Both the position numbers and the translations under genes were made by a program. From contig NZ_JNXI01000023.1 in NCBI RefSeq assembly GCF_000717055.1, positions 49,244-113,243 on the forward strand: DNA of 64,000 nt, in the 5' to 3' direction. Positions 47,820 through 55,748 of this stretch are shown here, one piece after another. How positions within the stretch are numbered: the stretch's first letter is position 1; each line of letters starts with the position of its first letter. The notes under the pieces were generated by a model that ran no database searches, had not been told where the DNA came from, and worked only from the letters and a program-made list of their open reading frames with translations. This stretch comes from Streptomyces iakyrus. Its GTDB lineage: Bacteria; Actinomycetota; Actinomycetes; Streptomycetales; Streptomycetaceae.

Positions 47820-48572
47820 ATGATCCGCAAGTGGAGTGCGTCGCTCGTCCGGGCCGGCAGAGCGGCCCGGGGGTCGTCGGCGCCCGTGACGTACTCACTG
47901 ATCGCCCTGTGCTGCCTGGCCTTCCTGGCCGGGCCCGCCTCGGGCCTGAATCCGGCCTACGGCACGGGCGACGAACTGCTCGCCGTGCAGCGGGCCTACT
48001 TCCGGCGCTGGGGCGTCATTCCCGCAGAACTGTTCGAAGGGTCCGCGGGGTCGGCCCTCACCCCCGCCACCGCGCTCTTCGTCCACGGCAGCTGGGTGCA
48101 CCTGCTCGGCAACATGCTCTTCCTCTACGTCTTCGGGGCGATGACCGAGGAGCGGATGGGGCGAGTGCAGTTCACCCTGTTCTACGTCGGCTGCGGCTAC
48201 CTGGCCCTGCTGGGCTACGCCGTCGCCAACGCGGACTCCGAGCAGTCCCTGGTCGGTGCCTCGGGGGCGATCTCCGCGGTCCTCGGTGCGTTCCTCTACC
48301 TGTTCCCCCGGGCCAGGGTGACCAGTCTCCTGCCGTTCCTCTTCTTCCTGCCGGTGCGTTTCCCGGCGTGGGTGGTGCTGCCGTTCTGGGCGGCACTGCA
48401 GTGGCTGGCGGCGGGGCGGGCCTCGGACGGGCCGGGGGTGGCCTACCTCGCCCACCTGATCGGATTCGGGCTGGGCTTCGGCTATGCGTCGGTCCGCTAC
48501 GGCCGTCCCACCAGCCCTACTAGAGTGAAGGCCGCCCCTGCTCCGGCCCCCGAGGGAGAGAACCAGCCGTGA
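47820..48572 (+). CDS. Rhomboid-family intramembrane serine protease
   Basis: 250-aa membrane protein with six or seven helices. The loop-1/TM2 motif HGSWVHLLGNMLFLYVFG carries the conserved His/Asn, GASGAIS (residues ~148-154) holds the catalytic Ser, and AHLIGFGLGFGYA holds the catalytic His (~212). The first helix is preceded by a basic stretch (MIRKWSASLVRAGRAARG). The ATG at 47820 is used; longer upstream reading is not supported. The stop overlaps the next start (GTGA). Confidence 0.9.
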   Translation: MIRKWSASLVRAGRAARGSSAPVTYSLIALCCLAFLAGPASGLNPAYGTGDELLAVQRAYFRRWGVIPAELFEGSAGSALTPATALFVHGSWVHLLGNMLFLYVFGAMTEERMGRVQFTLFYVGCGYLALLGYAVANADSEQSLVGASGAISAVLGAFLYLFPRARVTSLLPFLFFLPVRFPAWVVLPFWAALQWLAAGRASDGPGVAYLAHLIGFGLGFGYASVRYGRPTSPTRVKAAPAPAPEGENQP

Positions 48573-48850
48573 TCACCGCGATCGTCCTCATCAAGACCAG
48601 CGTGGACCGGATCCCCGAGATCGCCGAGTCGATCGCGGCGCTGGACAGCGTCAGCGAGGTCTTCTCCGTCACGGGCACCTACGACCTGATCGCGATGGTC
48701 CGGGTCAAGGAGCACGAGGACCTGGCGGAGGTCATCCCGGGCCGGATCAGCAAGATCCCCGGGGTGGAGGGCACCGACACGCACGTGGCGTTCCGCACGT
48801 ACTCCCAGCACGACCTGGAGGCGGCCTTCTCGATCGGGCTGGACAACTAG
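48569..48850 (+). CDS. Lrp/AsnC ligand-binding (RAM) domain protein
   Basis: 93-aa stand-alone RAM domain without a DNA-binding half: ITAIVLIKTSVDRIPEIAESIAALDSVSEVFSVTGTYDLIAMVRVKEHEDLAEVI and GVEGTDTHVAFRTYS. Such SraM-like proteins form rings that bind amino acids. The GTG overlaps the rhomboid stop by 4 bp, so the two are coupled. Confidence 0.92.
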   Translation: MITAIVLIKTSVDRIPEIAESIAALDSVSEVFSVTGTYDLIAMVRVKEHEDLAEVIPGRISKIPGVEGTDTHVAFRTYSQHDLEAAFSIGLDN

Positions 48851-48888
48851 CGACGGCGTGCTGCCCGCCGGGCCCCGGATGAGAAGTT

Positions 48889-48909
48889 CTTCATCCGGGC
48901 TTCATCCCG
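48889..48909 (+). promoter_or_regulatory. Response-regulator direct repeat before the two-component operon
   Basis: TTCATCC at 48890-48896 and 48901-48907 are exact direct repeats 11 bp apart, the spacing used by OmpR/PhoB-type regulators. The sequence GAAGTTCTTCAT just upstream recurs in part before the permease gene at 51426-51452. Confidence 0.6.
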
Positions 48910-48940
48910 CTCCCCTGGTTCCCTCCGCAGGATCGGGCGC

Positions 48941-49270
48941 ATGGTTTTCTCTCGCCGGATGGCGGCCCTGTCCGCCGTCGTGCTGATCCCGCTGGGCATC
49001 GCCGCGACCAGCTACGCGCTCGCCGACAGCCCCGAGTCGCCCAGGGTGCCCTCCCAGCAGGTGGAGCTGGACCACGGCTCGCCCACGCCCACCTCCACCC
49101 TCCGGCCCTCTCCGAAGGCCACACCGCCCGGCGCCACACCGGGTGACGAGGTCGTCTCGCGGCCTCCGGTGACCGACAGCTCAGCGGGTGACGATGACGA
49201 CGACGACCACGGCCGGGGCACCGGAGACGACGGACCGGGCGACGACGACGGCCCCGGCTCCGACGGCTGA
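48941..49270 (+). CDS. Small secreted acidic protein
   Basis: 109-aa exported protein. The signal peptide is MVFSRRMAALSAVVLIPLGIAATSYALADSP (cleavage near ALA-DS). The remainder is a disordered Pro/Thr/Ser linker and a Asp/Gly-rich tail (DDDDDDHGRGTGDDGPGDDDG) that could bind calcium or other cations. The last 83 bp overlap the start of the kinase gene in another frame. It is first in the operon with the two-component system and might be its sensing partner; inference only. Confidence 0.65.
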   Translation: MVFSRRMAALSAVVLIPLGIAATSYALADSPESPRVPSQQVELDHGSPTPTSTLRPSPKATPPGATPGDEVVSRPPVTDSSAGDDDDDDHGRGTGDDGPGDDDGPGSDG

Positions 49271-50711
49271 CACCGGCCCCCGGCGGGTCTCCGCCCGGGT
49301 CCGGATCCTGCTCTGGCTGCTGCTCGTGATGGCGCTCGCGCTCGCCGCGGTGGCCATGACCACCCGCTCCTTCCTGCTGCGGGACGTCGACCACCGCATC
49401 AACCGGCTGCTCACCCAGGAGACCGGCGAGTTCGCGAACTTCGAGGAGCGCGGCGGGGATCCGCGCACCGGCCGCCCGTTCACCGACGCGGACCGGCTGC
49501 TGACGGTGTTCCTGGAACGGCAGTACCCCGACGCGGACGAGGAGCTGATCGGCCTGGTCGGCCGGGCGGGCACCGGCCCCCGGCAGATCCGCCAGCCGCA
49601 CGACCTGCCCGTCGCCCTGCCCCTGCACGAGGACCCCGCCGCCCGGGCCCGCCTCTTCGGCTCGCCCGACTCCTCCGGCGTGCTCGACCGGCCGCAGGGC
49701 GAGATCCGGTGGGCGAAGGTCACCGTGGCCCAGCCGGGCCGGGCGCCGGACGCCGCGTTCGTCGTGGCGTTCCACCCGGAGCGCGAGCAGGCCCGGGTCA
49801 CCAGCGTGTTCCGCACGCTGCTCGTCATCTCCGGGGTGGCCCTGCTGCTGACCGTCGGCATCGCCTGGGCGGTCGCCGGGCGGATCCTCAAACCGGTGCG
49901 GGTGGTGCGCGCGGCGGCGGCGCAGCTGACCGAGCAGGACCTCACCCGCCGGATCCCGGTGCACGGCCACGACGACATAGCGGCGCTCGCCGAGACGTTC
50001 AACGGCATGCTCGACCGGCTGGAGCGGGCCTTCGCCGCCCAGCGCGAGTTCGTCGACGACGCCGGCCACGAGCTGCGCACCCCCATCACCATCGTGCGCG
50101 GGCACCTGGAGGTCATGGGCGACGACCCGGCCGAACGCGAGGAGACCGTCCGGCTGGTCACCGACGAGCTGGACCGGATGAGCCGCATCGTCGAGGACCT
50201 GCTCCTGCTCGCCAAGGCCGAACGCCCCGACTTCGTCTCCCCCGAGCCGATCCAGGTCGCCGAACTCACCGCCGACGTCTACGTCAAGGCCCGCACCCTG
50301 GGCGACCGCGACTGGCGGCTCGACGGGGTCGCCGACCTGGAGGCCGAACTGGATCCGCAGCGGATCACCCAGGCCATGGTGCAGCTCGCGCAGAACGCCG
50401 TGCAGCACACGATGCCGGGGCAGACCATCCGCATCGGCTCCCGCACCGTCGGCCCGGACCTGGAGCTGTACGTGGCGGATTCGGGGCCCGGTGTGCAGCC
50501 GCAGGACGCCGAGGTGATCTTCGAACGCTTCCGGCGCGGCACGGCCCGCCGGGGCGCCCGGGGCTCCGGTGCCGGACTCGGGCTGTCCATCGTCAAGGCG
50601 ATCGCCGAGGGGCACCGGGGCCGGGTGCAGCTGCACGGCACACCCGGGGGCGGCGCCACCTTCGCCCTCGTCCTGAACACCCCCCGGCCACCGGAAGGGG
50701 ACCCCTCGTGA
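49188..50711 (+). CDS. OmpR-type sensor histidine kinase
   Basis: 507-aa transmembrane kinase. A Thr-rich N-terminus (MTMTTTTTAGAPETTDR) precedes TM1 (ILLWLLLVMALALAAVAM), an extracytoplasmic domain of ~165 residues, TM2 (TLLVISGVALLLTVGIAWAVAG), a HAMP linker, the dimerisation helix with AGHELRTPITIVRGH (His near 293) and the ATPase domain with QLAQNAVQHT, VADSGPGV and GSGAGLGLSIVKAIAEGH. The GTG at 49188 lies inside the upstream gene; a later start near 49280 would drop only the disordered segment. The stop overlaps the regulator start by 4 bp. Confidence 0.9.
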   Translation: MTMTTTTTAGAPETTDRATTTAPAPTADTGPRRVSARVRILLWLLLVMALALAAVAMTTRSFLLRDVDHRINRLLTQETGEFANFEERGGDPRTGRPFTDADRLLTVFLERQYPDADEELIGLVGRAGTGPRQIRQPHDLPVALPLHEDPAARARLFGSPDSSGVLDRPQGEIRWAKVTVAQPGRAPDAAFVVAFHPEREQARVTSVFRTLLVISGVALLLTVGIAWAVAGRILKPVRVVRAAAAQLTEQDLTRRIPVHGHDDIAALAETFNGMLDRLERAFAAQREFVDDAGHELRTPITIVRGHLEVMGDDPAEREETVRLVTDELDRMSRIVEDLLLLAKAERPDFVSPEPIQVAELTADVYVKARTLGDRDWRLDGVADLEAELDPQRITQAMVQLAQNAVQHTMPGQTIRIGSRTVGPDLELYVADSGPGVQPQDAEVIFERFRRGTARRGARGSGAGLGLSIVKAIAEGHRGRVQLHGTPGGGATFALVLNTPRPPEGDPS

Positions 50712-51367
50712 ACCGCATCCTCATCGTCGAGGACGAGGAGCGCATCGCCTCCTTCGTGGAGAAGGGCCTGCGCTCCAACGGCTTCACCACGACCGTCGTC
50801 ACCGACGGCGACGCGGGCTACGAGTACGCCCTGACCGGCGGCTTCGACCTCGTCGTCCTGGACATCGGGCTGCCCGGCCGGGACGGCTTCACGATCCTGC
50901 GGGAGCTGCGCGAGGCGCGGGTGTCGGTGCCGGTGATCGTGCTGACCGCACGGGACTCCGTACGGGACACGGTGGCGGGCCTGGAGGGCGGCGCCGACGA
51001 CTGGATGACCAAGCCGTTCCGGTTCGAGGAGCTGCTCGCGCGGGTGCGGCTGCGGCTGCGGACGGCGGCGCGGGCGCCGGAGGTGACGGTGCTCAGGTCG
51101 GGCTCGCTGAGCCTCGATCTCCGCACCAGGCGTGCGCGGGCCGGGGAGCGGACGGTCGATCTGACAGCTCGTGAGTTCGTGCTGCTGGAACTGTTCCTGC
51201 GGCATCCCGGGCAGGTGCTCTCCCGGGAGCAGATCCTGTCCCATGTGTGGGGGTACGACTTCGATCCGGGGTCCAACATCGTGGACGTGTACGTGCGGAC
51301 GCTGCGGAAGAAGCTGGGGGCGGAGCGGGTGGAGACGGTGCGGGGGATGGGGTACCGGCTGCCGTGA
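50708..51367 (+). CDS. OmpR-family response regulator
   Basis: 219-aa regulator. The receiver has ILIVEDEERIASFVEKGL, phosphoacceptor Asp52 in LVVLDIGLPGRDGF, VIVLTARDSV and the Lys in DWMTKPFRFEELLARVR. The winged helix ends VDVYVRTLRKKLGAERVETVRGMGYRLP. The GTG overlaps the kinase stop (GTGA). The TTCATCC repeats before the operon and before the permease are its likely binding sites. Confidence 0.94.
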   Translation: MNRILIVEDEERIASFVEKGLRSNGFTTTVVTDGDAGYEYALTGGFDLVVLDIGLPGRDGFTILRELREARVSVPVIVLTARDSVRDTVAGLEGGADDWMTKPFRFEELLARVRLRLRTAARAPEVTVLRSGSLSLDLRTRRARAGERTVDLTAREFVLLELFLRHPGQVLSREQILSHVWGYDFDPGSNIVDVYVRTLRKKLGAERVETVRGMGYRLP

Positions 51368-51380
51368 GCTGCGGGCCGTA

Positions 51381-51413
51381 TGTGGCTGCTCGCGCAGTTC
51401 CCCGCGCCCCTGA
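51381..51413. repeat. Intergenic GC-rich repeat copy 4
   Basis: TGTGGCTGCTCGCGCAGTTC then CCCGCGCCCCTGA; it differs from copy 1 (29368-29400) by one base over 33. It directly follows the response regulator gene. Confidence 0.8.
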
Positions 51414-51434
51414 GGTCCCGCACCTGAAAGTTCC

Positions 51435-51452
51435 TTCATGTGGAACTCATCG
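51435..51452 (+). promoter_or_regulatory. Second response-regulator direct repeat, at the permease gene
   Basis: TTCATGTGGAACTCATCG repeats the TTCAT-N6-TCATC arrangement of the box at 48890, with the same 11-bp spacing, and is preceded by GAAAGTTCC, resembling GAGAAGTTC there. Confidence 0.45.
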
Positions 51453-52900
51453 ACGGCTCACCGCCCGTGAAGATCCTCGATGGTGTGACGTTGAACCTCC
51501 GGACCGCCACCGCCCTGTGCTTCGCCCTGTCGATGTGTGCGCTGCTCGCCGTCCCTACGAACTTCCCGGGGCTCGGTGGCGACGCGCGGGTCACTCTCGT
51601 CGTGTTCGTGCTCGCGACCTGTGCCTGGATCGGGACGTCGATCGACGACACGTACATCGCGCTCGGCGCCGGGCTCGCGCTCACGGTGACCGGGGTGATC
51701 AGCAGCGACACCCTGTTCGGCACGCTCGGTGATGACACGGTGTGGCTGCTGATCTGCGCGTTCGTGCTCGCGGCCGCGGTGAGCCGGACCGGGCTCGCGG
51801 GGCGGGCTGCGGTGTTCCTGGTGAGCGGGGCGCGCACCGTCCGGCAGCTGGTGCACCTGACGACGGCCGCCCTGGTCGTCACGGCGTTCGCGGTGCCCGC
51901 CACCTCCGGCCGGGCCGCGCTCGCGCTGCCGGTGTTCCTCGCCCTGGCCAAGGTCCTGGCCGACCGGAAGCGACTGGTCGTGATGCTGGCGCTGCTGTTC
52001 CCCACGGTGATCCTGCTGTCGGCGGTGGCGACGCTGATCGGCGCGGGAGCCCATCTGATCACCGTGTCGGTGCTCTGGGAGACGACCGGACAGCAGGTCG
52101 GCTTCACGCAGTGGCTGCTGCTGGGCCTGCCGCTGGCCGTGGCCTCCTCCCACCTGGCCGCGGAGCTGGTGCTGCTGACGACGACCCGGCGCGCGGACCG
52201 CACCGGCCCCGTCCACATCACCCCCGAGCAGATCCAGCGGCACAGCGAACAGCCGGTCACCGGCCCCTGGAGCCAGGCCGAGAAGCGCTGTGTCCTGCTG
52301 CTGGCCACCGTGATCGTCCTGTGGTGCAGTGAGCCGCTGCACCGTGTGCCGCCGGCCCTGGTGGCGCTGATCGGCGCGGTCATCGCCGCCTCGCCCGCCC
52401 TCGGCACCGTGCGCCTGAAGGACGCGCTGAAGACCGTCCCCTGGTCGCTGCTGCTGTTCATGGCCGCGACGATGGCGATGGGGGTCGCGCTAGCCGACTC
52501 GGGTGCGGCGACATGGCTGGTATCCGGGCTGCCGGCCGGCGCGTCCCCGATGGTGTTCCTGGCCATCGTGATCACCGTCAGCACGGTGGCCCACCTCGTT
52601 CTGCAGTCCCGTTCGGCCCGCTCGTCGGTGCTGGTGCCGCTGGTCGTGGCCGCCTCCGTCGGCGTCGGGGTCAACCCGGTCGCCGCCGCCCTCGCCTCGA
52701 CCGCCGCCGCGGGCTTCTGCCACACCCTGCCCGCCTCGGCCAAGCCGGTCACGCTCTTCGCGCAGCTCCCCGGCACCCCGACCTACACCCCGCGCGACCT
52801 GCTGCGGCTGTCCGCCGTCCTGGCGCCGCTGACCGCCGCGCTCGTCCTGTTCTTCGCCGTCGCGGTGTGGCCGCTGCTCGGCGTGTCCGTCACCCGTTGA
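51440..52900 (+). CDS. SLC13/CitT-like anion permease
   Basis: Up to 486 aa with 11-12 membrane segments. It belongs to the SLC13/DASS-ArsB superfamily: TLGDDTVWLLICAFVLAAAVSRTGLAGR, helical hairpin VPATSGRAALALPVFLALAK, and in the second half AATMAMGVALADSGAATWLVSGL. Substrates in the family are di- or hydroxycarboxylates or sulfate. It is followed after 10 bp by glycerate kinase, so glycerate or a related acid is a reasonable guess. The start is uncertain: GTG at 51440 lies inside the regulator box; GTGs at 51467 and 51485 still precede the first helix. Confidence 0.8.
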   Translation: MELIDGSPPVKILDGVTLNLRTATALCFALSMCALLAVPTNFPGLGGDARVTLVVFVLATCAWIGTSIDDTYIALGAGLALTVTGVISSDTLFGTLGDDTVWLLICAFVLAAAVSRTGLAGRAAVFLVSGARTVRQLVHLTTAALVVTAFAVPATSGRAALALPVFLALAKVLADRKRLVVMLALLFPTVILLSAVATLIGAGAHLITVSVLWETTGQQVGFTQWLLLGLPLAVASSHLAAELVLLTTTRRADRTGPVHITPEQIQRHSEQPVTGPWSQAEKRCVLLLATVIVLWCSEPLHRVPPALVALIGAVIAASPALGTVRLKDALKTVPWSLLLFMAATMAMGVALADSGAATWLVSGLPAGASPMVFLAIVITVSTVAHLVLQSRSARSSVLVPLVVAASVGVGVNPVAAALASTAAAGFCHTLPASAKPVTLFAQLPGTPTYTPRDLLRLSAVLAPLTAALVLFFAVAVWPLLGVSVTR

Positions 52901-52910
52901 GGAGCCTTCC

Positions 52911-54104
52911 GTGCTGAACCGTGTCGTCGTAGCCCCCAGCGGCTTCAAGGAGTCCCTGTCGGCCGAGGCCGCCGCCGACGCCATCGCGGCCGGCGTACGC
53001 CGGGTCCTGCCCGGCGCCGACCTCGACCTCGTGCCCCTGGTGGACGGCGGCGAGGGCACGGCTCTCGCCCTGGCCGCCGCGACCGAGGGCCGGATCGTCA
53101 CCACCGCGGCGACCGGCCCGGTCGGGGAGACCATCGCCGCGCACTTCGCCCTCCTCGGCGGCGGGAACACCGCGGTCGTGGAGATGGCGGCGGTCGCGGG
53201 CCTCTCGCTCGTCCCGCGCGGCCTGCGCGACCCGGGCGCCACGACCACGTACGGCGTCGGCGAGCTGATCCGCGCCGCCCTGGACACAGGCGTCCACCGG
53301 ATCCTCGTCGGCTGCGGCGACTCGGGCACCTCGGACGGGGGCGCGGGCGCCCTCCAGGCGCTCGGGGCGCGGCTGCTGGACGCCGAGGGGCGCGAACTCC
53401 CCCACGGCGGCCGTGAGCTGACGCGCCTGCACCGTATCGACCCCACCGGCTTGGACCCCCGGCTCACGGAGGTGGAACTGCTCGTCGCCTGCAACCCGTA
53501 CAACGTGCTGTGCGGCGATCGGGGCGTGGCCCGGGTCTTCGGTCCGCAGAAGGGCGCGACGCCCGCGCAGGTGGAGGAACTGTCGGCGGCCCTGGAGAAC
53601 TGGGCGTTCGTCCTCACCCGCGATGCCGCCGTACCGGACAGCGACCTGCGCTCCGGGCCCGGCACGGGCGCCTCCGGCGGCCTGGGGGCGGGCCTTGCCG
53701 CCCTGGGCGCCCGGCTGCTCCCCCGCTTCGACGTGCTGCTGGACCACCTCGACCTGGACGCCCGGCTGGCCCGCGCCGACCTGGTCGTCACCGCCGAGGG
53801 CGCCCTGGACCACCAGACGCCGCGCGGCAAGGTCCCCGCCGAGGTGGCCCGGCGCGCGAAGCTCCACGGCCGGCCCGTCCTGGCCCTGGCCGGCACGCTC
53901 GGCGAGGGGGCGGGCGAGGTGCCGGGCGTGGACGCCTGTCACGGCATCCTGCCCGCCCCGATGGAGTTGGCCGAGGCCCTGCTGCGCGCGAGCGAACTCC
54001 TCACGGACGCCACCGAACGCGCCCTGCGGATGATCGTCCTGGGCACCCGGCTGCCGGTTCAGGCGGAGGTGTCGGGCACGCAGCGCCCGTCCTCCGTGCG
54101 GTAG
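52911..54104 (+). CDS. Glycerate kinase
   Basis: 397-aa type I (GarK-like) glycerate kinase that makes phosphoglycerate from glycerate and ATP. VVVAPSGFKESLSAEAAADAIAAGVRR, LVPLVDGGEGTALAL, TTTYGVGELIRAALD, GCGDSGTSDGGAGALQALGARLLDA, VACNPYNVLCGDRGVARVFGPQKGA and TGASGGLGAGLAALGARLLPR match the family. GAGGAG precedes the GTG by 6 nt. It forms a pair with the permease. The last 46 bp overlap the convergent aminotransferase gene. Confidence 0.93.
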   Translation: MLNRVVVAPSGFKESLSAEAAADAIAAGVRRVLPGADLDLVPLVDGGEGTALALAAATEGRIVTTAATGPVGETIAAHFALLGGGNTAVVEMAAVAGLSLVPRGLRDPGATTTYGVGELIRAALDTGVHRILVGCGDSGTSDGGAGALQALGARLLDAEGRELPHGGRELTRLHRIDPTGLDPRLTEVELLVACNPYNVLCGDRGVARVFGPQKGATPAQVEELSAALENWAFVLTRDAAVPDSDLRSGPGTGASGGLGAGLAALGARLLPRFDVLLDHLDLDARLARADLVVTAEGALDHQTPRGKVPAEVARRAKLHGRPVLALAGTLGEGAGEVPGVDACHGILPAPMELAEALLRASELLTDATERALRMIVLGTRLPVQAEVSGTQRPSSVR

Positions 54105-55426
54105 TTCCACCGCGCCCCGTCCGTCACGAGCTCCTTCACGGCCCGTACGAACCGCTCGACGTGCTCGTCCGGCGTGCCCGCGCCGAAGCTGACCCGGATG
54201 GCGTTGAGCGACTTCTCCCCGGGCTCGGACTCGGGCGACCCGCACTCGCCCTGCGCCTGCGGGTCGCTGCCGAGCAGGGTGCGCAGCAGCGGGTGGGCGC
54301 AGAACAGCCCGTCCCGTACGCCGATGCCGTACTCGGCGGACAGGGCGGCTGCGAAGTGAGAGCTGTTCCAGCCCTCGACGACGAAGGAGAGCACGCCGAC
54401 ACGCGGCGCGTCGTCCCCGAAGAGGGACAGGAACCGCACCTCGGGGACATCGGCGAGACCGTCGCGCACGGCGCGGACCAGGTGCTGCTCCCGGGCGACG
54501 AGGCGGTCGAAACCGGCCTCGGTCAGCGCCTTGCAGGCCGAGGCGACCGCGTAGGCGCCGATGACGTTGGGCGACCCGGCCTCGTGGCGGGCGGCGCTGT
54601 CGTGCCACGCCACGTCCACTCCCCCGTCCTGGCGCCGGCTGACCTTGCGGCTGGCGCCGCCGCCCGCGAGGTACGGCTCGGCCGCGCGCAGCCAGTCCGC
54701 CCGACCGGCCAGGACGCCCGAGCCGAACGGCGCGTACAGCTTGTGCCCGGACAAGGCGACCCAGTCGACGTCGAGGTCCGCGACGGACACCGGGTGGTGC
54801 GGGGCCAGCTGGGCGGCGTCCAGCACGATCCGCGCACCGTGGGCGTGCGCGGCCGCCGCGAGTTCCCGTACGGGCCACAGCTCGCCGGTGACGTTCGAGG
54901 CGCCGGTGACGCACACCAGGGCCGGCCCGTAGGGGTCGCGGTCGGCGAGGGCGCGCTCCAGGGTCTCGACGGCCTCGCGGGGGCTGCGCGGGGCGTCGAG
55001 GTACGTGACGCGGGCGTCGCGCCAGGGCAGCAGGGAGGCGTGGTGCTCGGTCTCGAAGACGAAGACCTGGCAGTCGGCGGGGAGGGCGGCGGCGAGGAGG
55101 TTGAGTGAGTCGGTGGTCGACCGGGTGAACACGACCTGGTCGTCCTCGCGGCAGCCGAGGAACCCGGCGACGGTCCGGCGGGCGTTCTCGAACAGGTCGG
55201 TGGAGAGCTGGGAGAGGTACCCGGCACCGCGGTGGACGCTGCCGTAGTAGGGCGCGTAGGCGGCTACGTCGTCCCAGACCCGCTGGAGGGCCGGGGCGCT
55301 GGCGGCGTAGTCGAGGGCGGCGTAGGCGACCTCGCCGCCGGTCACGAGCGGCACGGTGACATCCCGCCCCAGAACGGGCAGCGGGGCACAAACGGACGGA
55401 GCGGAGGCAAGGGTGGAGACGGACAT
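54059..55426 (-). CDS. Class V aminotransferase (cysteine desulfurase-like), SAM-regulated
   Basis: 455-aa PLP enzyme of fold type I. YAALDYAASAPALQRV at the N-terminus, VVFTRSTTDSLNLLAAAL, FVFETEHHASLLPW, VTGASNVTGE, IVLDAAQLAPHHPV and the PLP-lysine in VALSGHKLYAPFGSG (Lys near 229) define the class V group that includes cysteine desulfurases, kynureninase and isopenicillin N epimerase. Cys in FCAHPLLR is not placed as in IscS. A SAM-IV riboswitch lies upstream, so it is expressed when S-adenosylmethionine is low. That points to sulfur/methionine metabolism, but the substrate is unknown. Confidence 0.88.
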   Translation of the reverse strand: MSVSTLASAPSVCAPLPVLGRDVTVPLVTGGEVAYAALDYAASAPALQRVWDDVAAYAPYYGSVHRGAGYLSQLSTDLFENARRTVAGFLGCREDDQVVFTRSTTDSLNLLAAALPADCQVFVFETEHHASLLPWRDARVTYLDAPRSPREAVETLERALADRDPYGPALVCVTGASNVTGELWPVRELAAAAHAHGARIVLDAAQLAPHHPVSVADLDVDWVALSGHKLYAPFGSGVLAGRADWLRAAEPYLAGGGASRKVSRRQDGGVDVAWHDSAARHEAGSPNVIGAYAVASACKALTEAGFDRLVAREQHLVRAVRDGLADVPEVRFLSLFGDDAPRVGVLSFVVEGWNSSHFAAALSAEYGIGVRDGLFCAHPLLRTLLGSDPQAQGECGSPESEPGEKSLNAIRVSFGAGTPDEHVERFVRAVKELVTDGARWNYRTEDGRCVPDTSA

Positions 55427-55560
55427 GGCGGAACTCCCGTGAAGGCAGGTGGAATCCGCCCGCGAGCGCGTCGGCTCAAGCGGGGGAAAGGAAAAGGGGG
55501 ATGCGGAGGCGGGGCTCTGCGGCCCTATCGCATTCGCTGGTTCACGGAAGACTCCTCGTC

Positions 55561-55680
55561 ACGCGCTTGCCGTAGACCTCGCTGCCTACGACCCGGTCTT
55601 CACCCGGGGCACCCCGCCACGGACGGAGGGTTGCCGGACAGTCGGCCGGGGCCTCATGACTGTCACTCATGACCTGATCA
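55561..55680 (-). promoter_or_regulatory. SAM-IV riboswitch
   Basis: Read on the minus strand: GTCATGAGTGACAGTCATGA, GGCCCCGGCCGACTGTCCGG, CAACCCTCCGTCCGTGGCGG, GGTGCCCCGGGTGAAGACCG, then the 3' arm GGTCTACGGCAAG. The CAACCCTCCGTC internal loop, GGGGTGCCCCGGGTGAAGACC core and outer pseudoknot arm are those of the actinomycete SAM-IV class. A -10-like TACGTT (55689-55684) lies just upstream. About 134 nt separate its 3' end from the aminotransferase start. Confidence 0.9.
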
Positions 55681-55700
55681 GGAACGTACGCGAAGAGATC

Positions 55701-55736
55701 GGCGTCCCGCAACCCGAGTCCGGATCGCGGGACGCC
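55701..55736. terminator. 10-bp hairpin after trpD
   Basis: GGCGTCCCGC (55701-55710) pairs with GCGGGACGCC (55727-55736), 13 nt past the trpD stop and just upstream of the riboswitch promoter. Confidence 0.75.
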
Positions 55737-55748
55737 GTCCGTGGTGTC

